A stretch of 40,441 bases of DNA from an uncultured Lachnospiraceae bacterium (lineage in GTDB: Bacteria; Bacillota; Clostridia; Lachnospirales; Lachnospiraceae), in contig ONCT01000020.1 in assembly GCA_900316395.1 (NCBI GenBank), positions 1 to 40,441 of the forward strand. The letters are read 5' to 3'. Positions 8,522-16,482 of this stretch are shown here, in pieces. The stretch's first letter is position 1, and each line of letters begins with the position of its first letter. The notes under the pieces are model-generated. The model did not search any database. It worked only from the letters and a program-made list of their open reading frames with translations, and was not told the DNA's origin. A program made the translations under genes and the position numbers.

Positions 8522-9547
8522 ATGAATCAGAAATTACTAACTATAACAATTCCTTGCTACAATTCACAGGATTATATGGACAAGGCAATAAGAAGTGTAC
8601 TCCCAGGGGGAGACAAGGTTGAGGTTCTTATTGTGGATGATGGTTCCACAGATGATACAGCAGTCATTGCTGATAAGTATGCTAAGAGATATCCTGATAT
8701 TGTAAATGTAATTCATAAGGAAAATGGTGGTCATGGAAGCGCAGTCAATACTGGAATTGACAATGCTAAGGGTATTTTCTTCAAGGTGCTTGATTCTGAT
8801 GACTGGTTCGAGAAGAGGGCTTATAAGGAGTATCTTAAGACTTTAGCTAACCTGGTTGAAAATGACCAGATAGTAGATATGTTCCTTACGAATTTCGTAT
8901 ATGAGAAGCCATCTATTAATCACCAAAGAAGAATGATATTTAGTGCTCTTTTCCCATCAGATAAAGTTATTGGCTGGGAGGATATGAAGCATAACATCAA
9001 GGGATTTACAATTCTTATGCATGCTGTAACTTATAGAACACAGTTGCTTCGTGACATCAATCTTCGATTGCCAGAGCACACATTTTATGTAGACAACCTG
9101 TTCGTATATGAGCCACTGCCTTATGTTAAGAAGTTGTATTATCTTAATGTTAATTTATATAGATATTATATTGGAAGAGAAGGTCAGTCCATTACAGAGC
9201 AGACCATGATTAGAAGGCTTGACCAGCAGCTTGCTGTTAATTATCGAATGATTGATGCATTTAATCTATTCGAGGATGTGAAGGAGCCACACCTTAGGGC
9301 GTATATGTTAGGTTATCTTGAGATGATTACTGTTATCTCTACCAGTCTGGCACATGTGTCAAAAGACCCTAAGAATTATGCCAAGATTAAGAGGCTGTGG
9401 AATTATGTGAAGGAAAAGGATATGAAAACCTTTTTGCATATGCGTTTTGGAATATTTGGCCAGGCAGTTACGTGGCCAGGAGCAATTGGTAGGTTTATAT
9501 CAATAAAGTGTTATCATTTGACACAGAGATTTATGAGATTTAATTAG
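8522..9547 (+). CDS. Family 2 glycosyltransferase (GT-A fold)
   Basis: 341 residues. The N-terminal GT-A domain shows TITIPCYNSQDYMDKAI, the DDGS motif (residues 39-42) and the metal-binding LDSDDW (around 90-95), which are typical of inverting GT2 enzymes using nucleotide-sugars. The C-terminal 150 residues (YYIGREGQSI, MRRF-like helices) contain no clear membrane segment, although the extreme C-terminus is basic and aromatic and could be peripherally membrane-bound. The product is unknown; likely roles are cell-surface polysaccharide or glycolipid synthesis. It is 17 bases from proC and 20 from aspartokinase, so it is co-transcribed with amino-acid genes although functionally unrelated. Confidence 0.88.
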   Translation: MNQKLLTITIPCYNSQDYMDKAIRSVLPGGDKVEVLIVDDGSTDDTAVIADKYAKRYPDIVNVIHKENGGHGSAVNTGIDNAKGIFFKVLDSDDWFEKRAYKEYLKTLANLVENDQIVDMFLTNFVYEKPSINHQRRMIFSALFPSDKVIGWEDMKHNIKGFTILMHAVTYRTQLLRDINLRLPEHTFYVDNLFVYEPLPYVKKLYYLNVNLYRYYIGREGQSITEQTMIRRLDQQLAVNYRMIDAFNLFEDVKEPHLRAYMLGYLEMITVISTSLAHVSKDPKNYAKIKRLWNYVKEKDMKTFLHMRFGIFGQAVTWPGAIGRFISIKCYHLTQRFMRFN

Positions 9548-9567
9548 GAAGAAGAGAAGAGGTTATT

Positions 9568-10890
9568 ATGACTAAAGTAGTAAAGTTCGGAGGTAGCTCT
9601 CTAGCTGACGCGACACAATTTAAGAAGGTAGCAAATATTATTAAGGCTGATTCAGACAGAAGATATATTATTCCTTCTGCACCTGGTAAGAGATTCGATG
9701 ATGATACCAAGGTTACAGATATGCTAATCAAATTATACAAATTAGCTGCCAAGGGTAAGAATCTTGACAACCAGATTAAGAAGATTAAGAAGAGATATGA
9801 TGACATAATAGAGGGGCTTGAGATTAAGGATTTCTCTCTTGATGATGAATTCAAAGAGATTAAAGCGGAATTAGAATATAATCCTACAGAAGATTTTGCT
9901 GCAAGCAGGGGCGAATATCTTAACGGACTTATTATGGCCAAATATCTTGGATATGAGTTCGTTGACCCTAAGGATATCATATTCTTCAATGAAGAGCATG
10001 GTCTTAATTCATATAAGACAGAGAAGAGAGTAGCAGAATGTCTTAAGGACAAGAAGCATGCAATAATTCCTGGCTTTTATGGTAGTGACAAGGAAGGTCA
10101 GGTTATGACATTTTCCAGAGGAGGTTCAGATATAACCGGCTCAATTATTGCAGGTGCAATCAAAGCAGATGTATATGAGAACTGGACTGATGTATCAGGA
10201 TTTCTTGCTGCTGATCCAAGGATTATAGAGAATCCGGTGGGAATAGATATGATTACATATAGGGAGCTTAGAGAGCTGTCTTATATGGGAGCATCAGTTC
10301 TTCATGAGGATGCAATCTTCCCTGTAAGGTCCGCTGGAATACCTATTAATATTAGGAATACCAACAGGCCTGAGGATGACGGAACATGGATTGTTGAGAG
10401 TACAGCTCACAAGCCAGAATATGTTATTACAGGTATTGCTGGTAAGAAGGGCTTTTGTGCGGTTTCTATTACGAAGGCTTTAATGAATGCTGAGATTGGT
10501 TTTGGCCACAAGGTGCTACAGGCGTTTGAGGAAAACAACATTTCCTTCGAGCATATGCCTTCAGGCATTGATACTATGACAGTAGTTGTTCATGAGGATG
10601 AATTCCTGACTAAGGAACAAAAGGTTGTATCAACAATTCACAGATTAACTGATCCGGATTCTGTGGAGATTGAATCAGACTTAGCTCTTATAGCCGTTGT
10701 TGGACGTGGTATGAAATCAACAAGAGGTACAGCAGGTAGAATATTTGCTGCCTTAAGCCATGCTAATGTAAATGTTCGTATGATTGACCAGGGTTCAAGT
10801 GAGCTTAATATCATTATTGGTGTTGAAAATGATGATTTTGAGAAGGCAATTAAGGCAATATATGATATATTTGTAACAACAAGACTCTAG
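9568..10890 (+). CDS. lysC: Aspartate kinase
   Basis: 440 residues. It phosphorylates L-aspartate, the first committed step towards lysine, threonine and methionine. The kinase domain starts with VVKFGGSSLADATQF (residues 4-18), has the SRGGSDITGSIIAGAI segment, and FLAADPRI. The C-terminal part (about 300-440) contains two ACT-type regulatory domains (around VSITKALMN and IAVVGRGMK), which bind end-product amino acids. This is the long single-subunit type with an extended loop (KAAGKNLDNQ to EEKD-like region). Start ATG 9568 is preceded by AAGAGAAGAGG. It is preceded by the aspartate aminotransferase four genes upstream, which produces or consumes its substrate. The symbol lysC is the generic one; the exact paralogue type is not proven. 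Confidence 0.93.
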   Translation: MTKVVKFGGSSLADATQFKKVANIIKADSDRRYIIPSAPGKRFDDDTKVTDMLIKLYKLAAKGKNLDNQIKKIKKRYDDIIEGLEIKDFSLDDEFKEIKAELEYNPTEDFAASRGEYLNGLIMAKYLGYEFVDPKDIIFFNEEHGLNSYKTEKRVAECLKDKKHAIIPGFYGSDKEGQVMTFSRGGSDITGSIIAGAIKADVYENWTDVSGFLAADPRIIENPVGIDMITYRELRELSYMGASVLHEDAIFPVRSAGIPINIRNTNRPEDDGTWIVESTAHKPEYVITGIAGKKGFCAVSITKALMNAEIGFGHKVLQAFEENNISFEHMPSGIDTMTVVVHEDEFLTKEQKVVSTIHRLTDPDSVEIESDLALIAVVGRGMKSTRGTAGRIFAALSHANVNVRMIDQGSSELNIIIGVENDDFEKAIKAIYDIFVTTRL

Positions 10891-10902
10891 GAGGTAAACT
10901 AT

Positions 10903-11124
10903 ATGAATCCTATGAAGATAATGGCTGCATTTAACACATTTAGGTCGAATCATCCTAAGGTAGTAAGCTTCTTTCAGACAGTATTAGGAAGCAAGGTAGA
11001 AGAGGGAACAATAATTGAAATCTCTGTTACCAAGCCAGGAGAAGAGAAGATAACTACCAATATGAAGGTTAAGCAGTCTGACATAGAGTTGTTCGAAGAG
11101 ATGAAGAATATGTCACAATACTAA
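10903..11124 (+). CDS. Small conserved-looking hypothetical protein
   Basis: 73 residues, no membrane segment. N-terminal helix (MKIMAAFNTFRSNHPKVVSFFQTV), then a beta-hairpin-like stretch (GTIIEISVTKPGEEKITTNMKV) and a short acidic helix. A strong site CTAGGAGG precedes the ATG. It sits 12 bases after aspartokinase and 28 before the FakA-like gene, so it is in the same transcript. I do not recognise a family. Confidence 0.7.
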   Translation: MNPMKIMAAFNTFRSNHPKVVSFFQTVLGSKVEEGTIIEISVTKPGEEKITTNMKVKQSDIELFEEMKNMSQY

Positions 11125-11152
11125 TTAAAAAACTAATCAAAGGAGAAAAATC

Positions 11153-11467
11153 ATGGAAGAATTAGAGTTTCGTTATGACACACAATTATTGCTTGATCAG
11201 TATGTAGAAGATGGAGAAGATGCTGACGATGTTGCAGATGATCTCTTGGATGAGATTAGAGATTATCTTCTTAGCAATATCAAGGGTGACAGTATGGTTG
11301 TTGCTGCTGACAGTGGCGAAGACGACTTCGGTGAGAAGGCAATCATCAAAATCCACTATCATACCAATGAGCCATGGGATGTATTATCATATTGCAGAAC
11401 ACATGGTGAAATCTATGATATTGTCGTTGAAGATATGGACAGACAACAACGCAACTTGCAGGGCTAA
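11153..11467 (+). CDS. Stand-alone FakA (YloV/DAK-phosphatase) middle-domain relative
   Basis: 104 residues. Nearly the whole protein resembles the segment of the fatty-acid kinase FakA (YloV family) that follows the DhaL kinase domain: FRYDTQLLLDQYVED, the helix LLDEIRDYLL, GDSMVVAADSGED, and especially IKIHYHTNEPWDVLSYC (residues 65-81) followed by HGEIYDIVVEDMDRQ. In full-length FakA this segment reads KVHVHTNDPG...GELTNIKIDNMREQ. The kinase domain and the C-terminal FakB-binding domain are both absent, and there is no frameshifted remainder upstream or downstream. H68 and H70 correspond to conserved histidines. The protein could be a free-standing regulatory or binding module; its role is unknown. 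Last gene of the operon, closed by the 11478 terminator. Confidence 0.7.
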   Translation: MEELEFRYDTQLLLDQYVEDGEDADDVADDLLDEIRDYLLSNIKGDSMVVAADSGEDDFGEKAIIKIHYHTNEPWDVLSYCRTHGEIYDIVVEDMDRQQRNLQG

Positions 11468-11477
11468 TCTATACGAA

Positions 11478-11529
11478 AAAAATGGTCTGACTCGCGATTT
11501 TCTTTATGAGCGAGTAGACCATTTTTTTT
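11478..11529. terminator. Operon terminator with conserved loop
   Basis: Stem of about 14 bp, AATGGTCTGACTCGC with GCGAGTAGACCATT (one bulged G), closing the 14-base loop GATTTTCTTTATGA (11496-11509) and followed by eight T. An A-run precedes it, so it can act in both directions; it lies between the plus-strand operon and the convergent DUF1653 gene. The loop is the one repeated at 11536, 28337, 28387, 28437 and (reverse) 28792. Confidence 0.85.
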
Positions 11530-11557
11530 GCTTGCGATTTTCTGTATGAGCGTGCAG
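11528..11557 (+). repeat. Second copy of conserved-loop hairpin
   Basis: GATTTTCTGTATGA (11536-11549) closed by a short stem TGCTTGC / GCGTGCA with one mismatch and one wobble. It directly follows the T-run of the terminator at 11478-11529, forming a tandem pair of the same loop. Confidence 0.6.
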
Positions 11558-11599
11558 ATTTACTGCGCTGATATACGGTAGCTTTTATTTGTTGTTAGA

Positions 11600-12052
11600 T
11601 TATCGTAGCCGTAAACTTTCATATTTTTTTCGAGTCCTGACACATGTCTTCAGTTCTGCAAAACGCTGCTCTATAGGACCATCTGGAATTACAACATCAA
11701 GTGTAACAGCAAGATTATCTACTAATACATCATCAATGTCAGCCTTTGGTATGTTACACAGTATCTCGTATTTTTCATCAAAATCATCAGTATCAAGGAA
11801 TCTAAGCATTGGCGATTCCTGTGGCTCTTTCTCCGTAGGAGTATCATCAGTCTGTATGCCTGTAGGAGTAAATGTAAAATTCTCAATAAAGGATTCGTAT
11901 GGTCTGACATAAGTTATATTGTCTCCATACATCTCCTGGTATATAACCATAGCCTCCCCTGTTTCAAAATGGACAGCTATTCCCTGAACCTTATACATTT
12001 TTCCTTTGGAGTGACGATATACTTCCCCTGCCATTGGGTTTGATTGTGGCAT
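11600..12052 (-). CDS. DUF1653 domain protein
   Basis: 150 residues. The N-terminal 60 residues match the DUF1653 pattern: GEVYRHSKGKMYKVQGIAVH, then GEAMVIYQEMYGDN and YVRPYESFIE. The rest is an acidic linker (DDTPTEKEPQE) and a helical tail (RFLDTDDFDEKYEIL through RTRKKYESLRL) that is not part of the domain. Function of the family is unknown. The ATG is preceded on the reverse strand by AGAGGA. It lies 25 bases downstream of the PI-PLC gene and is likely co-transcribed with it. Confidence 0.85.
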   Translation of the reverse strand: MPQSNPMAGEVYRHSKGKMYKVQGIAVHFETGEAMVIYQEMYGDNITYVRPYESFIENFTFTPTGIQTDDTPTEKEPQESPMLRFLDTDDFDEKYEILCNIPKADIDDVLVDNLAVTLDVVIPDGPIEQRFAELKTCVRTRKKYESLRLR

Positions 12053-12077
12053 AGTTTAATCCTCTCTTAATTATTAT

Positions 12078-13070
12078 TTAGAAATTAGTCTCGAACACCT
12101 TAGCAGCCATTTCTTTGTCGGCTCTGTCGAGAACGATTATTCCGTAGCTTGTATTATTTTGTAATTTCATTTCCTTGAACATTCTGTTAAGTGAATCAGC
12201 ATTTCCCTTAGGATGAGGAATTAAGCCTTGTCCCGATAGTGACAGGAAGTTAATAAAGATTGCATCATCACTTGCCTGGCAATTCTCAATACCGTCCTTA
12301 AATGCGTCGAATTTACTCTGGATAGAATACTTATATCTGTCTTGAACCCAGAGCTTTTCGTTGGCATTCATCATTGATAAAGCGTAAGGCATATCAACTA
12401 CTTCCTTCTCGCCCTGGTCTGTCCAGTTAAAATTAAGTCCATTTGCTTCTTCGCCCATATTAAGGACATCATCAAATCTTGTTGCAAGTACAATCTTGCC
12501 TCTGACTTCCCCAAGAGTAGGAATAGTATTCTTTGTATACCATTTATCAGGATTATCTTTGGTCTCATTTAATATAATTCTTTGGGCTGTGGCAACATCA
12601 TCATTAGAATTCTCTAACTTAATAGCGAGGATAACAGTTTCTGTTGGATTGTCCTGAAGGAATTGGTATAAATCCTTATAGACTTCTTCATCACTAACAT
12701 TTTTTGCCCAAGGCCAGAAGCTTTCTTTACATTTGAAACCGCCATGATTATAAATAAATCCGTCCTTATTTGAATTAAGCTCATATCTTGCATCGATATA
12801 GCGATAACCGTTATTAAGCTGCTCCTTTATGGAAGTATCCTGACAGCTTGTGCAGTATGGAAGAGTACAATACTGTGTTGCACTGTCGTGGGTTCCCGGA
12901 ATTGATATAGAGCTAATCTTAGTCTTATCTGGGATTAATGACATCCAATCCTGATAATGCTTGTTCGGTGTGGAGTCATCAGCTGCATTAACGAATGCTG
13001 GCACCGCAAATGTTAAAGCAAGAGTAAAAATCATACATAAACTTAATAATACTTTAATACTTTTCTTCAT
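12078..13070 (-). CDS. Secreted phosphatidylinositol-specific phospholipase C-type phosphodiesterase
   Basis: 330 residues with a classical signal peptide (MKKSIKVLLSLCMIFTLAL, cleavage near residue 29 after AFVNA). The PI-PLC X domain follows: SIPGTHDSATQ with the first catalytic histidine at 61, RYIDARYE, IYNHGGFKC with the second catalytic histidine at 109, then TETVILAIKLEN, KIVLATRFDD and the C-terminal INFLSLSG. Bacterial members cleave phosphatidylinositol or release GPI anchors by phosphotransfer, without calcium. It is probably secreted; no cell-wall anchor is visible. Pairs of cysteines (CTLPYCTSC) near the catalytic loop suggest an extracellular disulfide. The upstream reverse-strand region shares 160 bases with the promoter of the divergent small gene at 13237. 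Confidence 0.92.
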   Translation of the reverse strand: MKKSIKVLLSLCMIFTLALTFAVPAFVNAADDSTPNKHYQDWMSLIPDKTKISSISIPGTHDSATQYCTLPYCTSCQDTSIKEQLNNGYRYIDARYELNSNKDGFIYNHGGFKCKESFWPWAKNVSDEEVYKDLYQFLQDNPTETVILAIKLENSNDDVATAQRIILNETKDNPDKWYTKNTIPTLGEVRGKIVLATRFDDVLNMGEEANGLNFNWTDQGEKEVVDMPYALSMMNANEKLWVQDRYKYSIQSKFDAFKDGIENCQASDDAIFINFLSLSGQGLIPHPKGNADSLNRMFKEMKLQNNTSYGIIVLDRADKEMAAKVFETNF

Positions 13071-13159
13071 AGCACATCCTCATTTTCGTACGTGGTTTAT
13101 TAACTATAAGAGAATTTTAACATTTTTTTCCTTATAAAAAAAGTAGTTATTGATAATGC

Positions 13160-13188
13160 TTGACACTTTATAGATAGGAAGATAACAT
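13160..13188 (+). promoter_or_regulatory. Promoter of the 13237 gene
   Basis: TTGACA (13160-13165), 17 bases, TAACAT (13183-13188), about 48 bases before the start codon. Confidence 0.65.
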
Positions 13189-13236
13189 AATAGTTAAATG
13201 TTGATTAGTATTATGAAGGATTAAGAATAGACAGAT

Positions 13237-13500
13237 ATGTTAGAAAGAAAAGAGATATTATCGTTAGAATTCTATAAGAAGTCCCCATTTCATGGAAGCT
13301 ATAAGGGAGTCAGGTACAGAATTGAGAAGGAAGAAGATGAAAATGAAAAGGTAAAGCTAAAATGCACTACCTGGCCTGAGCCTTACTCCTTTGAAGCTAC
13401 GGATGAAGAGCAGATGGAGTACTACTATGCGTCCTTCGATGAAGAAGGACTAGAGGACATTGTAGACCATATCAACACCTTGTCCTACACAAAAAACTAA
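13237..13500 (+). CDS. Small hypothetical protein
   Basis: 87 residues, acidic, soluble. The fold looks like a short alpha/beta domain: SPFHGSYKGVRYRIEKEED, KVKLKCTTWPEPYSFEATDEEQ, then a C-terminal helix (EGLEDIVDHINTLSY). I do not recognise a family. The ribosome binding site is weak (AAGGATTAAG, 21 bases upstream). It has its own promoter at 13160-13188 and a terminator at 13515-13537, so it is monocistronic. Confidence 0.7.
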   Translation: MLERKEILSLEFYKKSPFHGSYKGVRYRIEKEEDENEKVKLKCTTWPEPYSFEATDEEQMEYYYASFDEEGLEDIVDHINTLSYTKN

Positions 13501-13514
13501 CCTATACAAAAAGG

Positions 13515-13537
13515 TGCCAGCATATTACATGCTGGCA
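13515..13537. terminator. Bidirectional terminator
   Basis: Perfect 9-bp stem TGCCAGCAT / ATGCTGGCA with a five-base loop. An A-run lies upstream and ATAATTTT downstream, so it closes both the plus gene ending at 13500 and the reverse-strand XRE gene ending at 13544. Confidence 0.8.
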
Positions 13538-13543
13538 ATAATT

Positions 13544-13906
13544 TTATGTTGCTGAAATATTTGAATGTTCCTGTTCAATTCCAAGAAGTCTGTCAACTGC
13601 ATTTTGCATATTAGATGCCTGACGGTATCGCCTTATTACTTCTGTCTCGTGAGCAGAGAGGCTACTTGAATCAATATTGTTCTTGTAACCAAATGCCCGT
13701 GGAACGTTCACGATATTATATAGCGCGCACAATTTGATCAGGCATTCAGCATCAGGAAGAGACTGTCCGCTTTCCCAGCCATACACAGTCTTCTCAGCTA
13801 CGGGCTTCCCTTCGTTGCTAAGGTATATGGCGACCTCGGACACTTTATAATTATTCCTTTTCCTATATTCCTTTAACACATTTGATATACTATTCTTGCT
13901 TAACAT
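13544..13906 (-). CDS. XRE-family transcriptional regulator
   Basis: 120 residues. The N-terminal half is a Cro/cI-type helix-turn-helix: ISNVLKEYRKRNNYKVSEVAIYL, then AEKTVYGWESGQSLPDAECLIKLCALYNI. The C-terminal part (SSSLSAHETEVIRRYRQASNMQNAVDRLL) resembles the helical tail seen in many Firmicute XRE repressors. The start is fixed at the ATG with A at 13906: it has AAGAGG eight bases upstream, and two further upstream in-frame ATGs fall inside the -10 hexamer of its own promoter. Two 21-bp palindromes lie between it and the divergent TM2 gene, so it probably represses itself and the 14061 gene. Confidence 0.88.
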   Translation of the reverse strand: MLSKNSISNVLKEYRKRNNYKVSEVAIYLSNEGKPVAEKTVYGWESGQSLPDAECLIKLCALYNIVNVPRAFGYKNNIDSSSLSAHETEVIRRYRQASNMQNAVDRLLGIEQEHSNISAT

Positions 13907-13922
13907 ATCATACCTCTTGTTC

Positions 13923-13952
13923 ATCATAATTAAGAGATTAGATTGTTGTCAA
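13923..13952 (-). promoter_or_regulatory. Promoter of the XRE gene
   Basis: On the reverse strand: TTGACA (13952-13947), 18 bases, TATGAT (13928-13923). The -35 is two bases from operator O1 (13955-13975). Transcription would begin about ten bases before the start codon. Confidence 0.75.
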
Positions 13953-13954
13953 TC

Positions 13955-14007
13955 AATTCTCGAATACCGAGAATTTCGGAGAAACTAATTCTTGATATTC
14001 AAGAATT
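13955..14007. promoter_or_regulatory. Paired palindromic operators O1 and O2
   Basis: O1 (13955-13975) and O2 (13987-14007) are 21-bp palindromes with the shared pattern AATTCTYG-N5-CRAGAATT. O1 has arms AATTCTCG and CGAGAATT; O2 has AATTCTTG and CAAGAATT. Centres are 32 bp apart, three helical turns. O1 abuts the XRE -35; O2 overlaps a plausible plus-strand -35 (TTGATA, 13992-13997) for the 14061 gene. They are the likely binding sites of the divergent XRE protein. Confidence 0.82.
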
Positions 14008-14060
14008 TTATTATATTTTGCTAATGTGTTAGAATATCATGGTAAGGAGGAGCCATTATT

Positions 14061-14429
14061 ATGATATGTAATAAATGTGGTGAACGCGTACCGGATGAAT
14101 CAAGGTATTGCATGTACTGTGGAAGCAGAGTTAATAAGATACAGTACTACAATGATGATAATACTTCCCTTAAGTCATATTATAGGGATATAGATATAGG
14201 ACCTTCTGATCCGAAGAGTAAGACAACAGCTGGACTTTTGGGTGTGTTCTTAGGAGCTTTTGGAATTCACAGATTCTACTTAGGATATACTGGAATTGGA
14301 ATAGCACAGATTGTTGTATCGGTTCTTACCTGTATAATTGGAGGAGCAATCTGGGGATTTATTGAAGGATTATGCATTCTGTGCGATACGGCAATTACAA
14401 CTGACAGCGAGGGCAACGACCTGGTTTAA
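14061..14429 (+). CDS. Zinc-ribbon and TM2 domain membrane protein
   Basis: 122 residues. The first 20 residues form a zinc ribbon with cysteines at 3, 6, 17 and 20 (CNKCGERV, CMYCGS). After a polar linker comes a TM2 domain: KSKTTAGLLGVFLGAFGIHRFYLGYTGIGIAQIV, a second hydrophobic helix, and the short DTAITTD tail with the DRF-like turn replaced. Function of TM2 proteins in bacteria is unsettled. The ATG follows AAGGAGG. The two 21-bp operators just upstream suggest control by the divergent XRE regulator. The TVP38-type gene follows by 21 bases. Confidence 0.88.
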   Translation: MICNKCGERVPDESRYCMYCGSRVNKIQYYNDDNTSLKSYYRDIDIGPSDPKSKTTAGLLGVFLGAFGIHRFYLGYTGIGIAQIVVSVLTCIIGGAIWGFIEGLCILCDTAITTDSEGNDLV

Positions 14430-14450
14430 TAGTTAGAACAGGATTATATA

Positions 14451-15185
14451 ATGGAAGAACAAGATGTTAAGAAGAAAAAGAAAATAGTGGCAATAGTTAC
14501 TGCTGTATTGGTGGTAGCTTTTTTTGCTGCACTTACATATTTCGTAGGAAGACCACTACTTGAATTCGTATCTGAGCCTGAGAAATTCAGAGAGTGGGTG
14601 GATTCGTACGGCTTTCTTGGAGTGCTTGCCTTTATAGGAATTAATATGGTGCAGGTATTTCTTGCAATAATTCCTGGTGGACCCTTCGAGATAGCGGCAG
14701 GATACGCATTTGGTGTAGTTAAGGGAACCTTAATATGTGATTTCGCTATGACATCAGCATCAGTAATAATATTTGCCTTTGTTAAGAAATTCGGAATGAA
14801 ATTTGTGGAGATATTTGCAGATAGAGAGAAGGTAGAAAACTTGTCCTTTCTTCAGAATAACTCTAAGTCTAAGGCATTTATGTTCTTCTTTTATTTAATA
14901 CCGGGGTTGCCAAAAGATCTTATGTGCTATGCTGCCGGCCTTACTAAGCTGTCAATTCCGTATTTCGCATTTATCAACGCTGTAGGAAGATTCCCGGCCA
15001 TCTTAATGTCGGCTATAGGGGGCAATGCAGTGGGAGAACAGAAATACACTATCTTCATTATAATAATGGCTGTTATAATCGTGGCATACATTGTTGGCTC
15101 TATTGCGTATAAGAAGATAACTGACGCTCATAAGAAGAATGAAAATATAGATTCCATTGACGAAAAGCAAGAGAACGATGGGTAA
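14451..15185 (+). CDS. TVP38/TMEM64 (DedA-like, VTT-domain) membrane protein
   Basis: 244 residues, integral membrane protein. An N-terminal transmembrane helix (IVAIVTAVLVVAFFAALTYF) is followed by the SNARE-associated/VTT domain: FLGVLAFIGINMVQVFLAIIPGGPFEIAAGYAFG, a re-entrant helix, FFYLIPGLPKDLMCYAAGLT, and RFPAILMSAIGGNAVG, then a last helix and a charged tail. VTT-domain proteins are implicated in lipid scrambling or polyprenyl-phosphate flipping; the substrate here is unknown. It is probably co-transcribed with the TM2 gene. Confidence 0.9.
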   Translation: MEEQDVKKKKKIVAIVTAVLVVAFFAALTYFVGRPLLEFVSEPEKFREWVDSYGFLGVLAFIGINMVQVFLAIIPGGPFEIAAGYAFGVVKGTLICDFAMTSASVIIFAFVKKFGMKFVEIFADREKVENLSFLQNNSKSKAFMFFFYLIPGLPKDLMCYAAGLTKLSIPYFAFINAVGRFPAILMSAIGGNAVGEQKYTIFIIIMAVIIVAYIVGSIAYKKITDAHKKNENIDSIDEKQENDG

Positions 15186-15220
15186 TTTTTATACAAAATA
15201 ATATAAATTGTAGATATTTA

Positions 15221-15249
15221 TTGTTATGTTTTTATCAATATGTTACAAT
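15221..15249 (+). promoter_or_regulatory. Probable promoter of the dehydratase operon
   Basis: TTGTTA (15221-15226), 17 bases, TACAAT (15244-15249), 46 bases before the first gene. Confidence 0.6.
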
Positions 15250-15294
15250 TTATTATATTGATATGGAGAAGTTTATATGTATTAAGGAGGGATT

Positions 15295-16482
15295 ATGAAG
15301 GATTTAAAGCACTTATATTATTTTGAGAAGCTGCTTGATGATGCTCATAACGATTTGATTAGGGAAGCCCAGAACCAGGGTAGAAAGTGTTTGGCGACTG
15401 TTTGTGAGAATATTCCTGAACCACTTTGTAACTTGGATGGGGCTTTTTCTGTACGTTTACGTGCCCCTAGAACAGGAAGTCTTGATATGAGCACATATTA
15501 TATGACTAGCTTTCTGTGCGAGTATACAAGAGCATTATTAGAGCGTGCTATGGAAGGTGGATTTAATTTTGCTGACGGAATAGTTACTCCTGATGGTTGC
15601 TCTATGCTTAATAGATGTATAGAGAATATGGAGCTTCTGAAGGTTATTGATAAGCCTGATTTCTTCTATGAATATATGGAGATTCCAATGAAGGCTGACG
15701 ATAATGGATTAGCTTTATACAAGCTTCAATGTGAGAATCACATCCTTAAGCCTATGAAGGAGAAGTTTGGGGTAGATACTTCTGATGAGGCAATAAGGAA
15801 AGCAGTTGACCTTCATAATAAGGTATGTAAGATAATCAGAGAACTTGGTGACTTTAGGAAGGAAGAGTATCCAAGAATTACTGGTTACGAATATCATATT
15901 ATTACAATGGTTACATACGTTGTTCCTAAGGATTTAATTCTTGATAAGTTATATGAGACTTTAGAAGAGGTTAAGAATAGAGAGCCTGACAAGACAAAGC
16001 ACAGAGCAAGAGTTGTCTTCGTAGGTTCCGAGGTTGATGATGTTGATGTAATCAAGCTTGTAGAGGATTCTGGTGCTTATGTATGTGCTGACAGATTCTG
16101 CTACGGTTCCCTTCCTGGAAGAGACCCAATTATACTTAATGATAAAGAGGATGCTTTGACACAGGTATGTAGAGCTTACATGGATAGAGGTCAGTGCCCT
16201 CGTTATATGAATCAGAAGAAGATTGTTGAGCGTAAGGAATACGTTGCTGACATCGCTAAGGAATATAATGCTGATGGTATTATATATGAGCAAATGAAGT
16301 TCTGCGACCCATGGGCTTATGAGAGAATGGTTGGTACAGCAGTACTTCGAGACGATTATAATTATCCTGTGCTTATGGTTGACAGACCTTATGCATTGGG
16401 TATGTCAGGACAAATGCGTACAAGAGTTCAAGCTTTCGTGGAAAGTATTGAGATTAAGAAAATCCAGGGAGGTGCGAAATAA
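15295..16482 (+). CDS. 2-hydroxyacyl-CoA dehydratase, HgdB-like subunit
   Basis: 395 residues of the HgdB/FldB/HadC family. In characterised members the two-subunit core, holding one or two [4Fe-4S] clusters, removes water from (R)-2-hydroxyacyl-CoA by a ketyl-radical mechanism after receiving one electron from the activator. Cysteine-bearing segments are visible in the expected order: VCENIPEPLC, PDGCSMLNRC, ADRFCYG, GQCPRYM and MKFCDPWAYERM near the C-terminus. The substrate cannot be read from sequence, and no CoA-transferase or dehydrogenase gene is adjacent. It has a good AAGGAGG site. Its stop overlaps the start of the next subunit (TAATG), which implies translational coupling. Confidence 0.88.
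   Translation: MKDLKHLYYFEKLLDDAHNDLIREAQNQGRKCLATVCENIPEPLCNLDGAFSVRLRAPRTGSLDMSTYYMTSFLCEYTRALLERAMEGGFNFADGIVTPDGCSMLNRCIENMELLKVIDKPDFFYEYMEIPMKADDNGLALYKLQCENHILKPMKEKFGVDTSDEAIRKAVDLHNKVCKIIRELGDFRKEEYPRITGYEYHIITMVTYVVPKDLILDKLYETLEEVKNREPDKTKHRARVVFVGSEVDDVDVIKLVEDSGAYVCADRFCYGSLPGRDPIILNDKEDALTQVCRAYMDRGQCPRYMNQKKIVERKEYVADIAKEYNADGIIYEQMKFCDPWAYERMVGTAVLRDDYNYPVLMVDRPYALGMSGQMRTRVQAFVESIEIKKIQGGAK

Noticed and set aside
9540..9568. Lysine riboswitch or T-box before aspartokinase
   Set aside because: The gap is only 20 bases and inside an operon.
11600..11910. Plus-strand frame at 11589-11912 and other long frames opposite to real genes (for example 7571-8125, 25259-25774)
   Set aside because: They lack ribosome binding sites and have low-complexity Ser/Leu/Ile composition typical of antisense shadows.
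13907..13927. Longer XRE protein starting at 13927 or 13924
   Set aside because: Those ATGs overlap the gene's own -10 hexamer; ATG 13906 has AAGAGG at good spacing.
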